Source of the DNA: JAKORR01 sp964608495
GTDB taxonomy: Bacteria > Armatimonadota > Zipacnadia > Zipacnadales > FEN-943
NCBI GenBank assembly: GCA_964608495.1
Contig: CAZSOQ010000267.1
Span: 1-6,963 of the forward strand
Direction: 5' to 3'
DNA length: 6,963 nt
In this document: positions 1 to 6,767 of the stretch, one piece after another
How the letters are laid out: each line of letters opens with the position of its first letter
Numbering within the stretch: the stretch's first letter is position 1
Translations under genes and position numbers: made by a program
The notes under the pieces: generated by a model
Database searches by the model: none
What the model was told of the DNA's origin: nothing
The model's input: only the letters and a program-made list of their open reading frames with translations

Positions 1-74
1 CAAAGGAGCCCCTACCAGCTATTCACAACACCCGCTTTCCGGCCAGGTCTCTAGCGTGAAGACTCGCATTCGGG

Positions 75-97
75 GCGGGCCAAAGCCGGAGGCCCGC
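75..97 (+). promoter_or_regulatory. GC-rich leader hairpin just upstream of the ribosome binding site
   Basis: An exact 7-bp inverted repeat, GCGGGCC at 75-81 and GGCCCGC at 91-97, encloses a 9-base loop. With G98 bulged, two further G-C pairs (73-74 with 99-100) could extend it, bringing the stem flush against the Shine-Dalgarno sequence at 101-107. In RNA it would be stable and could affect translation of the downstream gene. In DNA this GC-rich such a repeat can occur by chance, so a regulatory role is inference. The rest of 1-74 shows no convincing -35/-10 pair and no recognisable end of an upstream gene. Confidence 0.3.
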
Positions 98-100
98 GCC

Positions 101-107
101 AAGGAGG
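101..107 (+). promoter_or_regulatory. Ribosome binding site deciding the start of the GxGYxYP gene
   Basis: AAGGAGG lies 6 bases before the ATG at 114, which is a near-ideal Shine-Dalgarno match and spacing. It supports the ATG at 114 over the in-frame ATG at 141, which lacks such a site. Confidence 0.8.
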
Positions 108-113
108 AGCCTG

Positions 114-2993
114 ATGGCAGCCAGCCTCTGCCGTCGCGCCATGACCGACCGCCGAGCCTTGTGGCTGCTGCCCATGCTTGTGGGCTGGCAGGTGGCTCAG
201 GCGGACCAGCCGCGGGTCGCGGTCTTCTCGGAGCCCGTCTTTCCCACCTTCGCCGGCGCCCAGGGGCTGATGCCGGATGATGTGAGGCAGACCCTGGCCG
301 CCGCCGGGCTGTCGGCCGAACTCGTGGACGCGGCGGCGCTGTCAGACCCGGGGCGCTTCAACGCCCGCGTCTTCGCAGTCCTGGTCCACCTATACGGCAA
401 TACCTTCCCCCTCGAGGCGGTGGCAGGGCTGCGGGCTTTCCGCCAAACGGGAGGCAGTATTGTAGCCTTCGGCGTACCCTTCTGCCATCCGTGTGTCGAA
501 GCCGGGGTTCCGGGGTGGACGCATGGCGGGGAGCCGGCCGACCTCATCGCGCGCACGGCCGACGGCCGCAACGGCACCCACGGGGTACTCCTTCGTCGTG
601 CGGGCAATGCCGAGGGGTCCTGGGCCGGGATGTGGTCGCCCCAGATGCGCGCGGTGCCCGGCTCGCGATGGCTCATAGGCGGCTGGGTGCGGGGCCACGG
701 GGAGTTCGTCCCCGGCGACAACCTCTACCTCCGCTTCTGGGACCTCCACGGCAAGTTCCTGGGCCAGACCGGCCCGGCCTTCCCGGCGGCCGCCGACGAC
801 TGGGGCCATCTCTCCGCCGAGGTCACCGCGCCGCCCGGCACTCACGCCATGGACGTCTGCCTGGCGCTGTTCCGGCCCGGCGAGGTCATCTGTGATGACC
901 TGAGCCTCGCCGCCGCCGCCGCGTCGGACCGGAACCTGCTCCACGACCCAGGCTTCGAGCGCCCTGGGGCGCGCCGGTGGAGCGACACCGGCCACGTCAG
1001 TGAGTACCTCGGCCACGACGGCCTCGGCATGGGCGGCTTCCGCATCGTGGACGCCAGCGGCCAGTACCGCTACGCCCCGACCAGGGGTGACCCCATCGGC
1101 CTTGCAGGCATCACCTTCCCGCCCATCGCCCCCGGCCAGCAGGCCGTGATGGATGAGACCACCCTCCCGCCCGAGGACCGAGTCTTCCCGCTCATCGCCA
1201 CCCTCGGGCCCGACGGCAAGGTGGCGGGCTACGGCGTGGCGCTCATCGAGCACGCCTGCGGGCAGTTCCGCGGTGCCCTGGACGTCTGGGCCGGCTATCC
1301 AGCGCCGCCGCCGCGCCAGGCCCTCCAGGTCGTGACCAACGCCTGCGCCTTCATCCTCGAGCGCAAGGGCCTCATCACGCGCCGCGCCGCCGCTGCCGCC
1401 CGGCGCCATGCCCGCTCCTTGCCGGAGGGCGGCCAGCGCAAGTACGCGCTGATCCCGCCTGTCCAGCGGGCGAGTGTGGTGCCCAAGTCGCCGCCCCCGG
1501 GCGGCAAGATCATCGTGACCACGATGGTGGGGCTGTCGTGGCAGGAGAGGATCGCGGCTGCGGCGCTGCAGGGCCTCATCAACCGTCGCGAGCCGACCGT
1601 CTACTTCGCCGACGTGTGGACAGACGCGGTGGCAGCGGGCCGCGCCCGCGAGGAGGTGGACGACCCGCTGGCGCTTGTGGACCGCTACCGCGGGGTGGTC
1701 GGCGGCGCCGTCGTCTACGACCCGGACTTCCCGCCGGGCATCAACGTCGCCATCTCGCTGGCGGGCGCCCGCGGCCTTCTGCCCTGCACGGCCGAGCTGG
1801 CGACACGGCTCCGGTTGCCGGTGAAGATAGACCTGCGGGGTCGCTGGACGGCCCTGGCCGATGCCTACGACTGGGCGCGCCGCCACGTCCTGCCCGAGTG
1901 CAGCCGCGACGCGGTGTGCCACATAAAGCAGGGCGAGCCCCTTTCGCCGGCGGCGGCGGAGATGTCGGCGGCGATGGTGGACTATCTCGTGGCCGAGCGC
2001 ATCTTCGCCTTCCACCTCAACATGGCTTTCTCGCAGCGGGAGCGCCAGGTCGTCGAGGAGATCCTGGCGGCCTATCCGGCCCTGACCCCCGTCATCGGCT
2101 ACTTCGGCCCCGAGCCCACTGGCGCGCCGAACCTCGGCTCCGAGCCCGACGTCGTGACCATCGTCTCCCGGCTCGGCAAGCACTTCATCTTCACCGTCAA
2201 CGGCAACCTCAGCTTCCACTCCGGCTTCCCCAGCATCCGCGGCCGGCAGACGGCCCGCCCGGCGCCGCCCTTCGACCCAGCCAAGGTCTACGTGGCCTTC
2301 TATCTGTCCGACGGCGATAGCCCGTCCACGTGGTACAACACCGCCTGCCGTTGGACCGACGCCGAACGGGGCGAGGCGCCTATCGGCTGGTCCTTCCCGG
2401 TGGCGGCACTGGACTTGTGCCCGCTGGTGGCCGAGCGCACCTACCGGGAGGCAACGCCGCAGGATGAACTGGTTATGGCCTGCTCGGGCATCGGCTATTG
2501 CTATCCGGAGATGTTCGGCGCACAGGTCAGCGGCGGAGGCCTGCTCGGCGACTTCCTCGCCGAAACCGGCCGCGGGGTTGGGCGCTCCTCCATGGCCACC
2601 ACCCATGTGCACCATTACGGCGGCACCACCGACGCCACGCTGGCGCGCTACGCCGCCGAGGTGCCGGGCCTCCGCGCGGTCTTCGCCGACTACGGCCGGA
2701 CGCGCACCGACTACGGGAAGTCCAGCTTCGCTGTCGGCGACGTCCCCGTCTTCCACTCCCTCACCACCGGCGGCGACCGCGACACCACCGGCGCTAAGCT
2801 CGCCGACCAGATGCTGGCCCAGATCCTGGCCGTGGTGCCGGCCGAGCGCCCCGCCTTCATCCTCGCCTTCGGCATCTACTGGTTCATGGGTCCGAAGGAG
2901 GTCAAGGCCATCGTTGACCGCATGCCAGCCGACTTCGTTGCCGTCCGGCCGAGCGAGTTGGCCGAGCTGTACTGCCAGGCGCGGAAGCCGTAA
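114..2993 (+). CDS. Exported multidomain GxGYxYP-type putative glycoside hydrolase
   Basis: This is a 959-residue protein. Residues 1-30 look like a signal peptide: arginines at 7-8 and 13-14, a hydrophobic core (ALWLLPMLVGW) and an AQA|D cleavage site after residue 30. Residues about 31-130 resemble an amidotransferase/ThuA-like alpha/beta domain (YGNTFP at 94-99, then GGSIVAFGVPF). Residues about 157-267 look like a beta-sandwich carbohydrate-binding module ending in the typical DDLSL (261-265), and NLLHDPGFE (274-282) opens a second, less clear module. From about residue 465 (KIIVTTMVGLSWQERI) the protein matches the GxGYxYP N-terminal region. The C-terminal region has YLSDGDS (730-736) and the defining G-I-G-Y-C-Y-P at 792-798. 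The family is annotated as putative glycoside hydrolase because of its company; reaction and catalytic residues are not established to my knowledge. It probably acts outside the cytoplasm on a glycan. The stop is TAA at 2991. No frameshift is seen. Confidence 0.92.
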   Translation: MAASLCRRAMTDRRALWLLPMLVGWQVAQADQPRVAVFSEPVFPTFAGAQGLMPDDVRQTLAAAGLSAELVDAAALSDPGRFNARVFAVLVHLYGNTFPLEAVAGLRAFRQTGGSIVAFGVPFCHPCVEAGVPGWTHGGEPADLIARTADGRNGTHGVLLRRAGNAEGSWAGMWSPQMRAVPGSRWLIGGWVRGHGEFVPGDNLYLRFWDLHGKFLGQTGPAFPAAADDWGHLSAEVTAPPGTHAMDVCLALFRPGEVICDDLSLAAAAASDRNLLHDPGFERPGARRWSDTGHVSEYLGHDGLGMGGFRIVDASGQYRYAPTRGDPIGLAGITFPPIAPGQQAVMDETTLPPEDRVFPLIATLGPDGKVAGYGVALIEHACGQFRGALDVWAGYPAPPPRQALQVVTNACAFILERKGLITRRAAAAARRHARSLPEGGQRKYALIPPVQRASVVPKSPPPGGKIIVTTMVGLSWQERIAAAALQGLINRREPTVYFADVWTDAVAAGRAREEVDDPLALVDRYRGVVGGAVVYDPDFPPGINVAISLAGARGLLPCTAELATRLRLPVKIDLRGRWTALADAYDWARRHVLPECSRDAVCHIKQGEPLSPAAAEMSAAMVDYLVAERIFAFHLNMAFSQRERQVVEEILAAYPALTPVIGYFGPEPTGAPNLGSEPDVVTIVSRLGKHFIFTVNGNLSFHSGFPSIRGRQTARPAPPFDPAKVYVAFYLSDGDSPSTWYNTACRWTDAERGEAPIGWSFPVAALDLCPLVAERTYREATPQDELVMACSGIGYCYPEMFGAQVSGGGLLGDFLAETGRGVGRSSMATTHVHHYGGTTDATLARYAAEVPGLRAVFADYGRTRTDYGKSSFAVGDVPVFHSLTTGGDRDTTGAKLADQMLAQILAVVPAERPAFILAFGIYWFMGPKEVKAIVDRMPADFVAVRPSELAELYCQARKP

Positions 2994-3162
2994 CGCACGA
3001 CCGGGCCATCCGCGTGCCCCCTGCGCTGGTCTGAACACCAAGCCTTGGCCCACCTGCAATGCGGGTAGTGCAGGGCTATGGTGCACCCAGGGGGTCAGGA
3101 ACCGTGACGTGGGAAGGGTACACGGAACCACAGGTAGTGTTTGCTTTGCCGCAGGCCTAGGG
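2994..3162. other. Intergenic stretch with small inverted repeats, no gene seen
   Basis: I find no coding signal here in any frame. It holds CCAAG-C-CTTGG (3038-3048), a 6-bp inverted repeat CCTGCA/TGCAGG (3053-3058 and 3069-3074), and a mutually exclusive 5-bp repeat GTGCA/TGCAC (3068-3072 and 3082-3086). None is followed by a T-run, so none can be called an intrinsic terminator. The left end of the adjacent IS relic should lie in this stretch, but I could not locate a matching terminal repeat. Confidence 0.4.
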
Positions 3163-3369
3163 TTCACGCCGGGGGTGGACACCCGGCGGAAGACGGGCCT
3201 GGCAGAGGCCACTTGCCACCGCTGGAAGCGGCGGTATGGTGGTCTTGGGGTGCCGGAGGTGCGTCGGCTACGCCAGCTCGAGGAAGAGAACCAGCGCTTT
3301 GAGCAGCTTGTGGCGGACCTGATTTTGGAGAAGGCGACGCTTCAGGACGTGCTGCGGGGAAAGAGCTGA
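3163..3369 (+). pseudogene. IS3-family transposase OrfA, 5'-damaged remnant
   Basis: The frame ending at the TGA at 3367 reads a helix-turn-helix end (GLAEATCHRWKRRYGG), then a leucine-zipper-like coiled coil (VRRLRQLEEEN, LVADLILEKATLQDVL) and the closing LRGKS. This is the standard layout of an IS3-family OrfA, the DNA-binding and multimerising partner of OrfB. Just upstream, FTP at 3163-3171 resembles the (R)FTPEQ opening of such proteins, but it is joined almost directly to VDTRRKTG. About 18-20 codons of the first helices therefore seem deleted. No start codon with a ribosome binding site is seen. The frame stays open far upstream only because it runs through a shadow frame of the preceding gene. 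Confidence 0.72.
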
Positions 3370-3388
3370 CGCCTGTCCGCCGGCGGGC
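3357..3388 (+). promoter_or_regulatory. Probable -1 programmed frameshift site at the OrfA/OrfB junction
   Basis: The heptamer GGGAAAG at 3357-3363 sits in the OrfA frame as G GGA AAG, the X XXY YYZ form needed for -1 slippage. It lies 3 bases before the OrfA stop (TGA 3367-3369). After a -1 shift the frame reads GKELTPVRRR and continues into OrfB. A GC-rich hairpin (GTCCG 3375-3379 with CGGGC 3384-3388, one G-U pair) begins 11 bases downstream, as expected for a stimulator. IS3-family elements make the OrfAB transposase this way. G GGA AAG is less usual in them than A-rich sites but is a known slippery heptamer (phage lambda G/T genes). Function here is relic at best. Confidence 0.5.
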
Positions 3389-3818
3389 TGCGATTGCTTA
3401 CCTGGAGGCTGGTTACGAGGTGAGCGACCGCAGGGCGTGTGAGGCGCTGGGGTCCCCCGGTCAACGCGCCGGTGCGAGCGCGGAGGCGTTCAGCAGCCGC
3501 TTCGGGCAGGAATGCCTGAAGGAGCACTGGTTGCTGTCGGTGGGGGACGCCCAGGAACGGGTGGGGGAATGGCGGCGGCATTACGGCGAGAGGCCCAACG
3601 GCTCCCTGGGGGACCTGACGCCGGAGGTCTTCGGCGGCCCTGCGAAGGAGCCCTGGGGTCCCTTGCCAGGGCTGGAGGTCGAGCCTTCCTTAGCGTGGAA
3701 CCCCGCACTGCAGGTGGACCAGACTCGGGGACAGCTCCAGGCGGGCCTGGCTGAGATCCCATCTGGCCCCGTTTCCGGGGGTAAGGTCACCTATGGGACG
3801 CCTCGCCGCAGCGTCTAA
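3366..3818 (+). pseudogene. IS3-family transposase OrfB, central DDE region deleted
   Basis: Reading from 3366 gives LTPVRRRAAIAYLEAGYE followed by VSDRRACEALG, the usual opening of one IS3-family OrfB type. It then jumps to SPGQRAGASAEAFSSRF, matching the (PG..NAFIESFNGRF) segment near the end of the integrase core. After this come ECLKEHWLLS, WRRHYGERPNGSLG and LTPEVF, the classic C-terminal OrfB signature. The Glu of AEAF corresponds to the catalytic Glu of the DDE triad, but both catalytic Asp regions are missing, so the protein is inactive. Similarity fades after about 3640, and the frame runs on to a TAA at 3816-3818, past the inferred IS end. No independent start is evident; expression would have been through the frameshift. 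Confidence 0.75.
3769..3789 (+). repeat. Candidate right terminal repeat of the IS3 relic
   Basis: Read on the minus strand from 3789, the sequence begins TGACCTTACCCCCGGAAACG. It has a TG terminus and a C/G-rich block, like IS3-family terminal repeats I recall. It lies about 150 bases after the OrfB homology ends. A short CCCCG/CGGGG hairpin sits inside it. The matching left repeat was not found; the only TGAC upstream (3105) does not match well beyond the first four bases. No target duplication is visible. Confidence 0.35.
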
Positions 3819-3853
3819 GATGGCTTGCCTCTGCTGGACACTCGCTCTCCTGC

Positions 3854-3858
3854 GAGGG
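3854..3858 (+). promoter_or_regulatory. Ribosome binding site favouring the ATG at 3865 for the GH116-like gene
   Basis: GAGGG ends 6 bases before the ATG at 3865. The ATG at 3793 has only a weaker AAGG (3783-3786), which lies inside the inferred IS end, and the ATG at 3820 has none. Starting at 3865 also places the conserved FPTTLP segment about ten residues from the N-terminus, as I recall for relatives. Confidence 0.55.
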
Positions 3859-3864
3859 AACCTC

Positions 3865-6723
3865 ATGGCCGACGCACGGGCGCAATCGCTGTTCCCCACC
3901 ACTCTCCCCTCGGGCGAGTGGTGCGAGTTCCGGGCCGCGGGCTACTACGAGTCGGTCTGCGGCGTCGTGTACCGCCTCGGGAACCCGGCCACCAACGGCA
4001 TGCCGGTCGGCGGGGTGGACACCGGCTGCCTGGACCTCGAGACCAACGGCCTGCTGGGCTACTGCACCATCTTCAACTCCCACGTCCCGCGCCGGGGCCC
4101 TCTCGGCCTGCCCTTCCTGGGCCTCAGCCTCGAAGGGGAGACGTGGGTGCTCTACGGACCGGGCGAGTCTGCGGGCACGGACCTCAAGCCGCTGACCGCC
4201 TGGGCGCTCGAGCCCGCCCTCGGCCCTGGGCAACGCCTGTGGGCCCCGGCTGCTGACCGTCTCCCCGCGTGGTTCCGCAGCGTCGGGCAAATCCCGTACG
4301 ACATCCCGCGCGGCCGCGTCGCCTGTCACAGCCCCGGCGTGCTCCGCTGGACGAGCCCGGTCAACGGCCATCTGCGTCTGACGGGAGGCTTGTGGCTCGC
4401 CCGCGACCTCGGTCGTCCCCAGGCGTGGGAACTGCGTCTCAACGGCTCGCCGCTCACGGGCGGCAGGCTCGAATGGGGGCCGACCTCCGCGCAGCCCCGG
4501 AGCCTTGCCTCCGGGACCGGCGGCGAGGCCGCCCTGGGTTTTGCCGTCCAGGAGGGCGATGTACTGGAGCTGGTGCTCACCCCCGCCGGCGGCTCCGGCG
4601 ACTACATCGGCGTTGACTTCACCCTCGTCCTCGGGGACCGTACCTGGGACCTCGCGGGCGACTGGAGCGATGAGCGCAACCCCAACGGCCCCTGGACCTA
4701 CGACGCCATCGTGCGGCCTGCGTCCGCGAGTGTGCTGTTCGGGAAGGACAGCCGGCTCCACCCCGCAGATGAGGTCCACTACTGGGGCCATTACCCCGTC
4801 GCCGACATCGAGTTCGACACCTCGGCGCCGATCCGCGTCGGGCTCCGGGCGTGGTCGCCCTTCCTGCCGGGCGACGTGACGGCCTCCATGATCCCAGGCG
4901 CGGTGTTTGAGGTCCACCTGGGCAATCCGGGAGCCGAGGCCCGCGCCGGTGCGGTCTTCATGACCTTCCCCGGACCCTTGCCCGACGAGGCCGGGGCCGC
5001 GGTCTTCGAGCGCGGGGAACTCAAGGGCCCGTGCCGCGGCGTCCATGTCCGGGCGCCCCTGGCTTCGTATGCCCTGGGCGTGGCCGGGGACTGGCGCGTC
5101 CGCTTCGGAAGCGGACTCGGCGCTCGACGCGCGGCGTGGGAGGCCGCAGCGTCCGCCCCGCCAGAACCCCGCGACAGCGATCCCGGCGCCACCGTGGCCG
5201 TAGACTTCCGCCTGGAGCCCGGTGAGGCCGCCGTCATCCCCTTCATCCTGTCCTGGTATGCCCCCACCTGGAAGGGCGGCGGCACCAACGCCTCCCCCCA
5301 GGGCAACACCTTCACGCACATGTACGCGCGCCACTATCCCGATGCTGGCGACACCGCCCATCTCCTTGCCCGGGATCGCGAGCGCCTGTTTCGGCGCGTC
5401 GCCGCCTGGCAGCAGGCGATCTACTCCGACGCCTCCCTGCCCGCCTGGCTGCGCGATTCGCTTATCAACGTCCTCTACATGATCACAGAGGACGGACTCT
5501 GGGCCCAGAAGGCGCCGCCCCTGCCCGAGTGGGTGCGCGAGGAGGACGGCTTGTTCGGCCTCAACGAGTGCCCCCGAGGCTGCCCGCAGATTGAGTGTAT
5601 CCCCTGCAGCTTCTACGGCAGTCTGCCCCTGGCGTACTTCTTCCCCGAGCTGCAGCTCTCCACCATCCGCGGCTACCAGGGCTACCAGCTGCCCGACGGC
5701 GCGCCGCCCTGGATCTTCGGCGGCTGCACCGGCGGGACGCCGCCCATTGACTTCGCTTGCCCCACCCGCGGCTACCAGTTCGCCTCCAACGGCATCAGTC
5801 TCGCAGCCATCGTGGACCGCTTCCTGCTATGCCGCGACACCCCCGACGGGCGGTTCGCCCGCGAGCTGTACCCGATGATCAAGCGCAGCGTCACCCACAC
5901 GGTCGGCCTGCGCTCCACGCCCTCCTACACCATTGGCGAGCGCATCATCGCCATGCCCGACGGCAACGAGGGCACGGAGTGGTTCGAGGCCCCCGATCCG
6001 GGCTGGGCCGGGATGACGGCCCACATCGGCGGCCTGCACCTCGCCGAGCTGCGCATCGCCCAGCGCCTGGCCCGTCGGGTCGGCGACGCCGAGTTCGAGC
6101 GCCAGTGCGCGGAGTGGATCGCGGCGGCCCTCGAGGCCATGGAGAACAGGCTGTGGGATGCGCGGGGCTACTACCTCAACTACCTGGAGCCCGAGACGGG
6201 CAGGTGCTCGGATCTCGTCTTCGGCTACCAGCTCGACGGGGAGTGGATCATCGCCCACCACGGGCTGGAGAACGCCCTGCCGGCTGCGCGCATCCGCACC
6301 GTGCTGGACACCATCAAGCGCTGCAACGTAGCGGTCACCAAGCACGGCGCCGTGAACTACGCCAACCCGGACGGTACGGTCGCGAGCCCGGGGGGCTACG
6401 GGGCGTACAGCTACTTCCCGCCCGAGCTGTTGATGCTCGGGATGACGTACACGTACTACGGCGAGGCCGACTTCGGCCTCGACCTGGCCTACCGCGCCTG
6501 GCACAACATCATCTGCCGCCAGGGCTACACCTGGGACATGCCCAACATCATGCGGGGCGACGCGGACACGGGCGAGCGCAGCTTCGGCAACGACTACTAC
6601 CAGGACATGATGCTGTGGTCACTCCCGGCGGCCCTAGCCGGTCAGGACGTTGCCGGTCCCTGCAAGCCCGGCGGCCTCGTCCACCGCGTCCTGTCCGCCG
6701 CCCAAGGAGAAGGAAAGCCGTAG
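3865..6723 (+). CDS. GH116/DUF608-type glycoside hydrolase (beta-glucosidase-like) with inserted beta-sandwich module
   Basis: This is a 952-residue protein from the preferred start; the frame is open back to an ATG at 3793 (976 residues). The N-terminal GH116 domain shows GMPVGGVDTG (45-54), then later YWGHYPVAD (306-314) and LRAWSPF (327-333). Between these, about 156-261, lies a jelly-roll-like insert (W162, QEGDVLELVL, GVDFTLVL), followed by NPNGPWTY (272-279). The catalytic alpha-helical barrel starts near FTHMYARHYPD (483-493). E568 in LNECPRG, upstream of FYGSLPL, aligns with the GH116 nucleophile. The acid/base region is DGNEGTEWFE (699-708), where E705 or E708 may stand in for the usual Asp. 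GH116 enzymes hydrolyse beta-glucosides and related substrates; the exact sugar cannot be read here. Location is uncertain: a start at 3793 would add a weak signal-like segment (MACLCWTLALL, ARA|Q), while a start at 3865 implies a cytoplasmic enzyme. Confidence 0.9.
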   Translation: MADARAQSLFPTTLPSGEWCEFRAAGYYESVCGVVYRLGNPATNGMPVGGVDTGCLDLETNGLLGYCTIFNSHVPRRGPLGLPFLGLSLEGETWVLYGPGESAGTDLKPLTAWALEPALGPGQRLWAPAADRLPAWFRSVGQIPYDIPRGRVACHSPGVLRWTSPVNGHLRLTGGLWLARDLGRPQAWELRLNGSPLTGGRLEWGPTSAQPRSLASGTGGEAALGFAVQEGDVLELVLTPAGGSGDYIGVDFTLVLGDRTWDLAGDWSDERNPNGPWTYDAIVRPASASVLFGKDSRLHPADEVHYWGHYPVADIEFDTSAPIRVGLRAWSPFLPGDVTASMIPGAVFEVHLGNPGAEARAGAVFMTFPGPLPDEAGAAVFERGELKGPCRGVHVRAPLASYALGVAGDWRVRFGSGLGARRAAWEAAASAPPEPRDSDPGATVAVDFRLEPGEAAVIPFILSWYAPTWKGGGTNASPQGNTFTHMYARHYPDAGDTAHLLARDRERLFRRVAAWQQAIYSDASLPAWLRDSLINVLYMITEDGLWAQKAPPLPEWVREEDGLFGLNECPRGCPQIECIPCSFYGSLPLAYFFPELQLSTIRGYQGYQLPDGAPPWIFGGCTGGTPPIDFACPTRGYQFASNGISLAAIVDRFLLCRDTPDGRFARELYPMIKRSVTHTVGLRSTPSYTIGERIIAMPDGNEGTEWFEAPDPGWAGMTAHIGGLHLAELRIAQRLARRVGDAEFERQCAEWIAAALEAMENRLWDARGYYLNYLEPETGRCSDLVFGYQLDGEWIIAHHGLENALPAARIRTVLDTIKRCNVAVTKHGAVNYANPDGTVASPGGYGAYSYFPPELLMLGMTYTYYGEADFGLDLAYRAWHNIICRQGYTWDMPNIMRGDADTGERSFGNDYYQDMMLWSLPAALAGQDVAGPCKPGGLVHRVLSAAQGEGKP

Positions 6724-6767
6724 CACGCTGAAAGGCGCCTGCTCCCGGGCTCCGTCGCCCTGCTGCG

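Larger units (their letters stand above)
3163..3789 (+). mobile_element. Decayed IS3-family insertion sequence, internally deleted
   Basis: The segment contains, in order, the C-terminal part of an IS3-family OrfA, an OrfA/OrfB overlap with a -1 frame relation, the first ~25 residues of OrfB, and the last ~55 conserved residues of OrfB. About 170-200 residues of OrfB are absent at one junction near position 3450, so the relic is about half the usual 1.2-1.3 kb. The start given is where OrfA-like sequence becomes visible; the true left end is not identified. The right end is placed at about 3789 on a terminal-repeat-like sequence. It cannot transpose by itself because most of the DDE core is gone. 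It lies between two carbohydrate-enzyme genes and 75 bases before the preferred start of the second. Confidence 0.75.

Noticed and set aside
22..54. Promoter-like pair TTCACA and TCTCTA upstream of the first gene
   Set aside because: The spacing is about 20 bases and the -10 match is poor; not convincing as a sigma-70-type promoter.
2982..2997. Near-identical 3' ends of the two large genes (GGAAGCCGTAACGCAC versus GGAAAGCCGTAGCAC at 6712-6726)
   Set aside because: The similarity is about 15 bases with gaps, in GC-rich sequence; it is too short to claim duplication or recombination.
3053..3074. Possible terminator hairpin after the first gene (CCTGCA/TGCAGG)
   Set aside because: The stem is only 6 bp with a 10-base loop and no following T-run; it competes with a second weak repeat. 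Not enough for a terminator call.
3105..3120. TGACGTGGGAAGGG as left terminal repeat of the IS relic
   Set aside because: Only the first four bases clearly match the inverted right end at 3789, and the flanking bases do not form a target duplication.
390..3212. A 940-codon open frame on the minus strand opposite the first gene
   Set aside because: It mirrors the codon structure of the plus-strand GxGYxYP gene; long antisense frames are expected in GC-rich DNA. Its translation is Gly/Arg/Ala/Val-rich with no recognisable motif, and it runs into non-coding sequence and the IS relic.
3787..5361. A 524-codon open frame on the minus strand opposite the GH116-like gene
   Set aside because: This is a GC-bias shadow of the plus-strand gene, with no domain signature and no convincing ribosome binding site considered.
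5757..6731. A 324-codon plus-strand frame within the 3' end of the GH116-like gene
   Set aside because: Its translation is dominated by Arg, Pro, His and Gly, typical of an out-of-frame reading of GC-rich codons, while the GH116 frame carries conserved motifs across the same bases.
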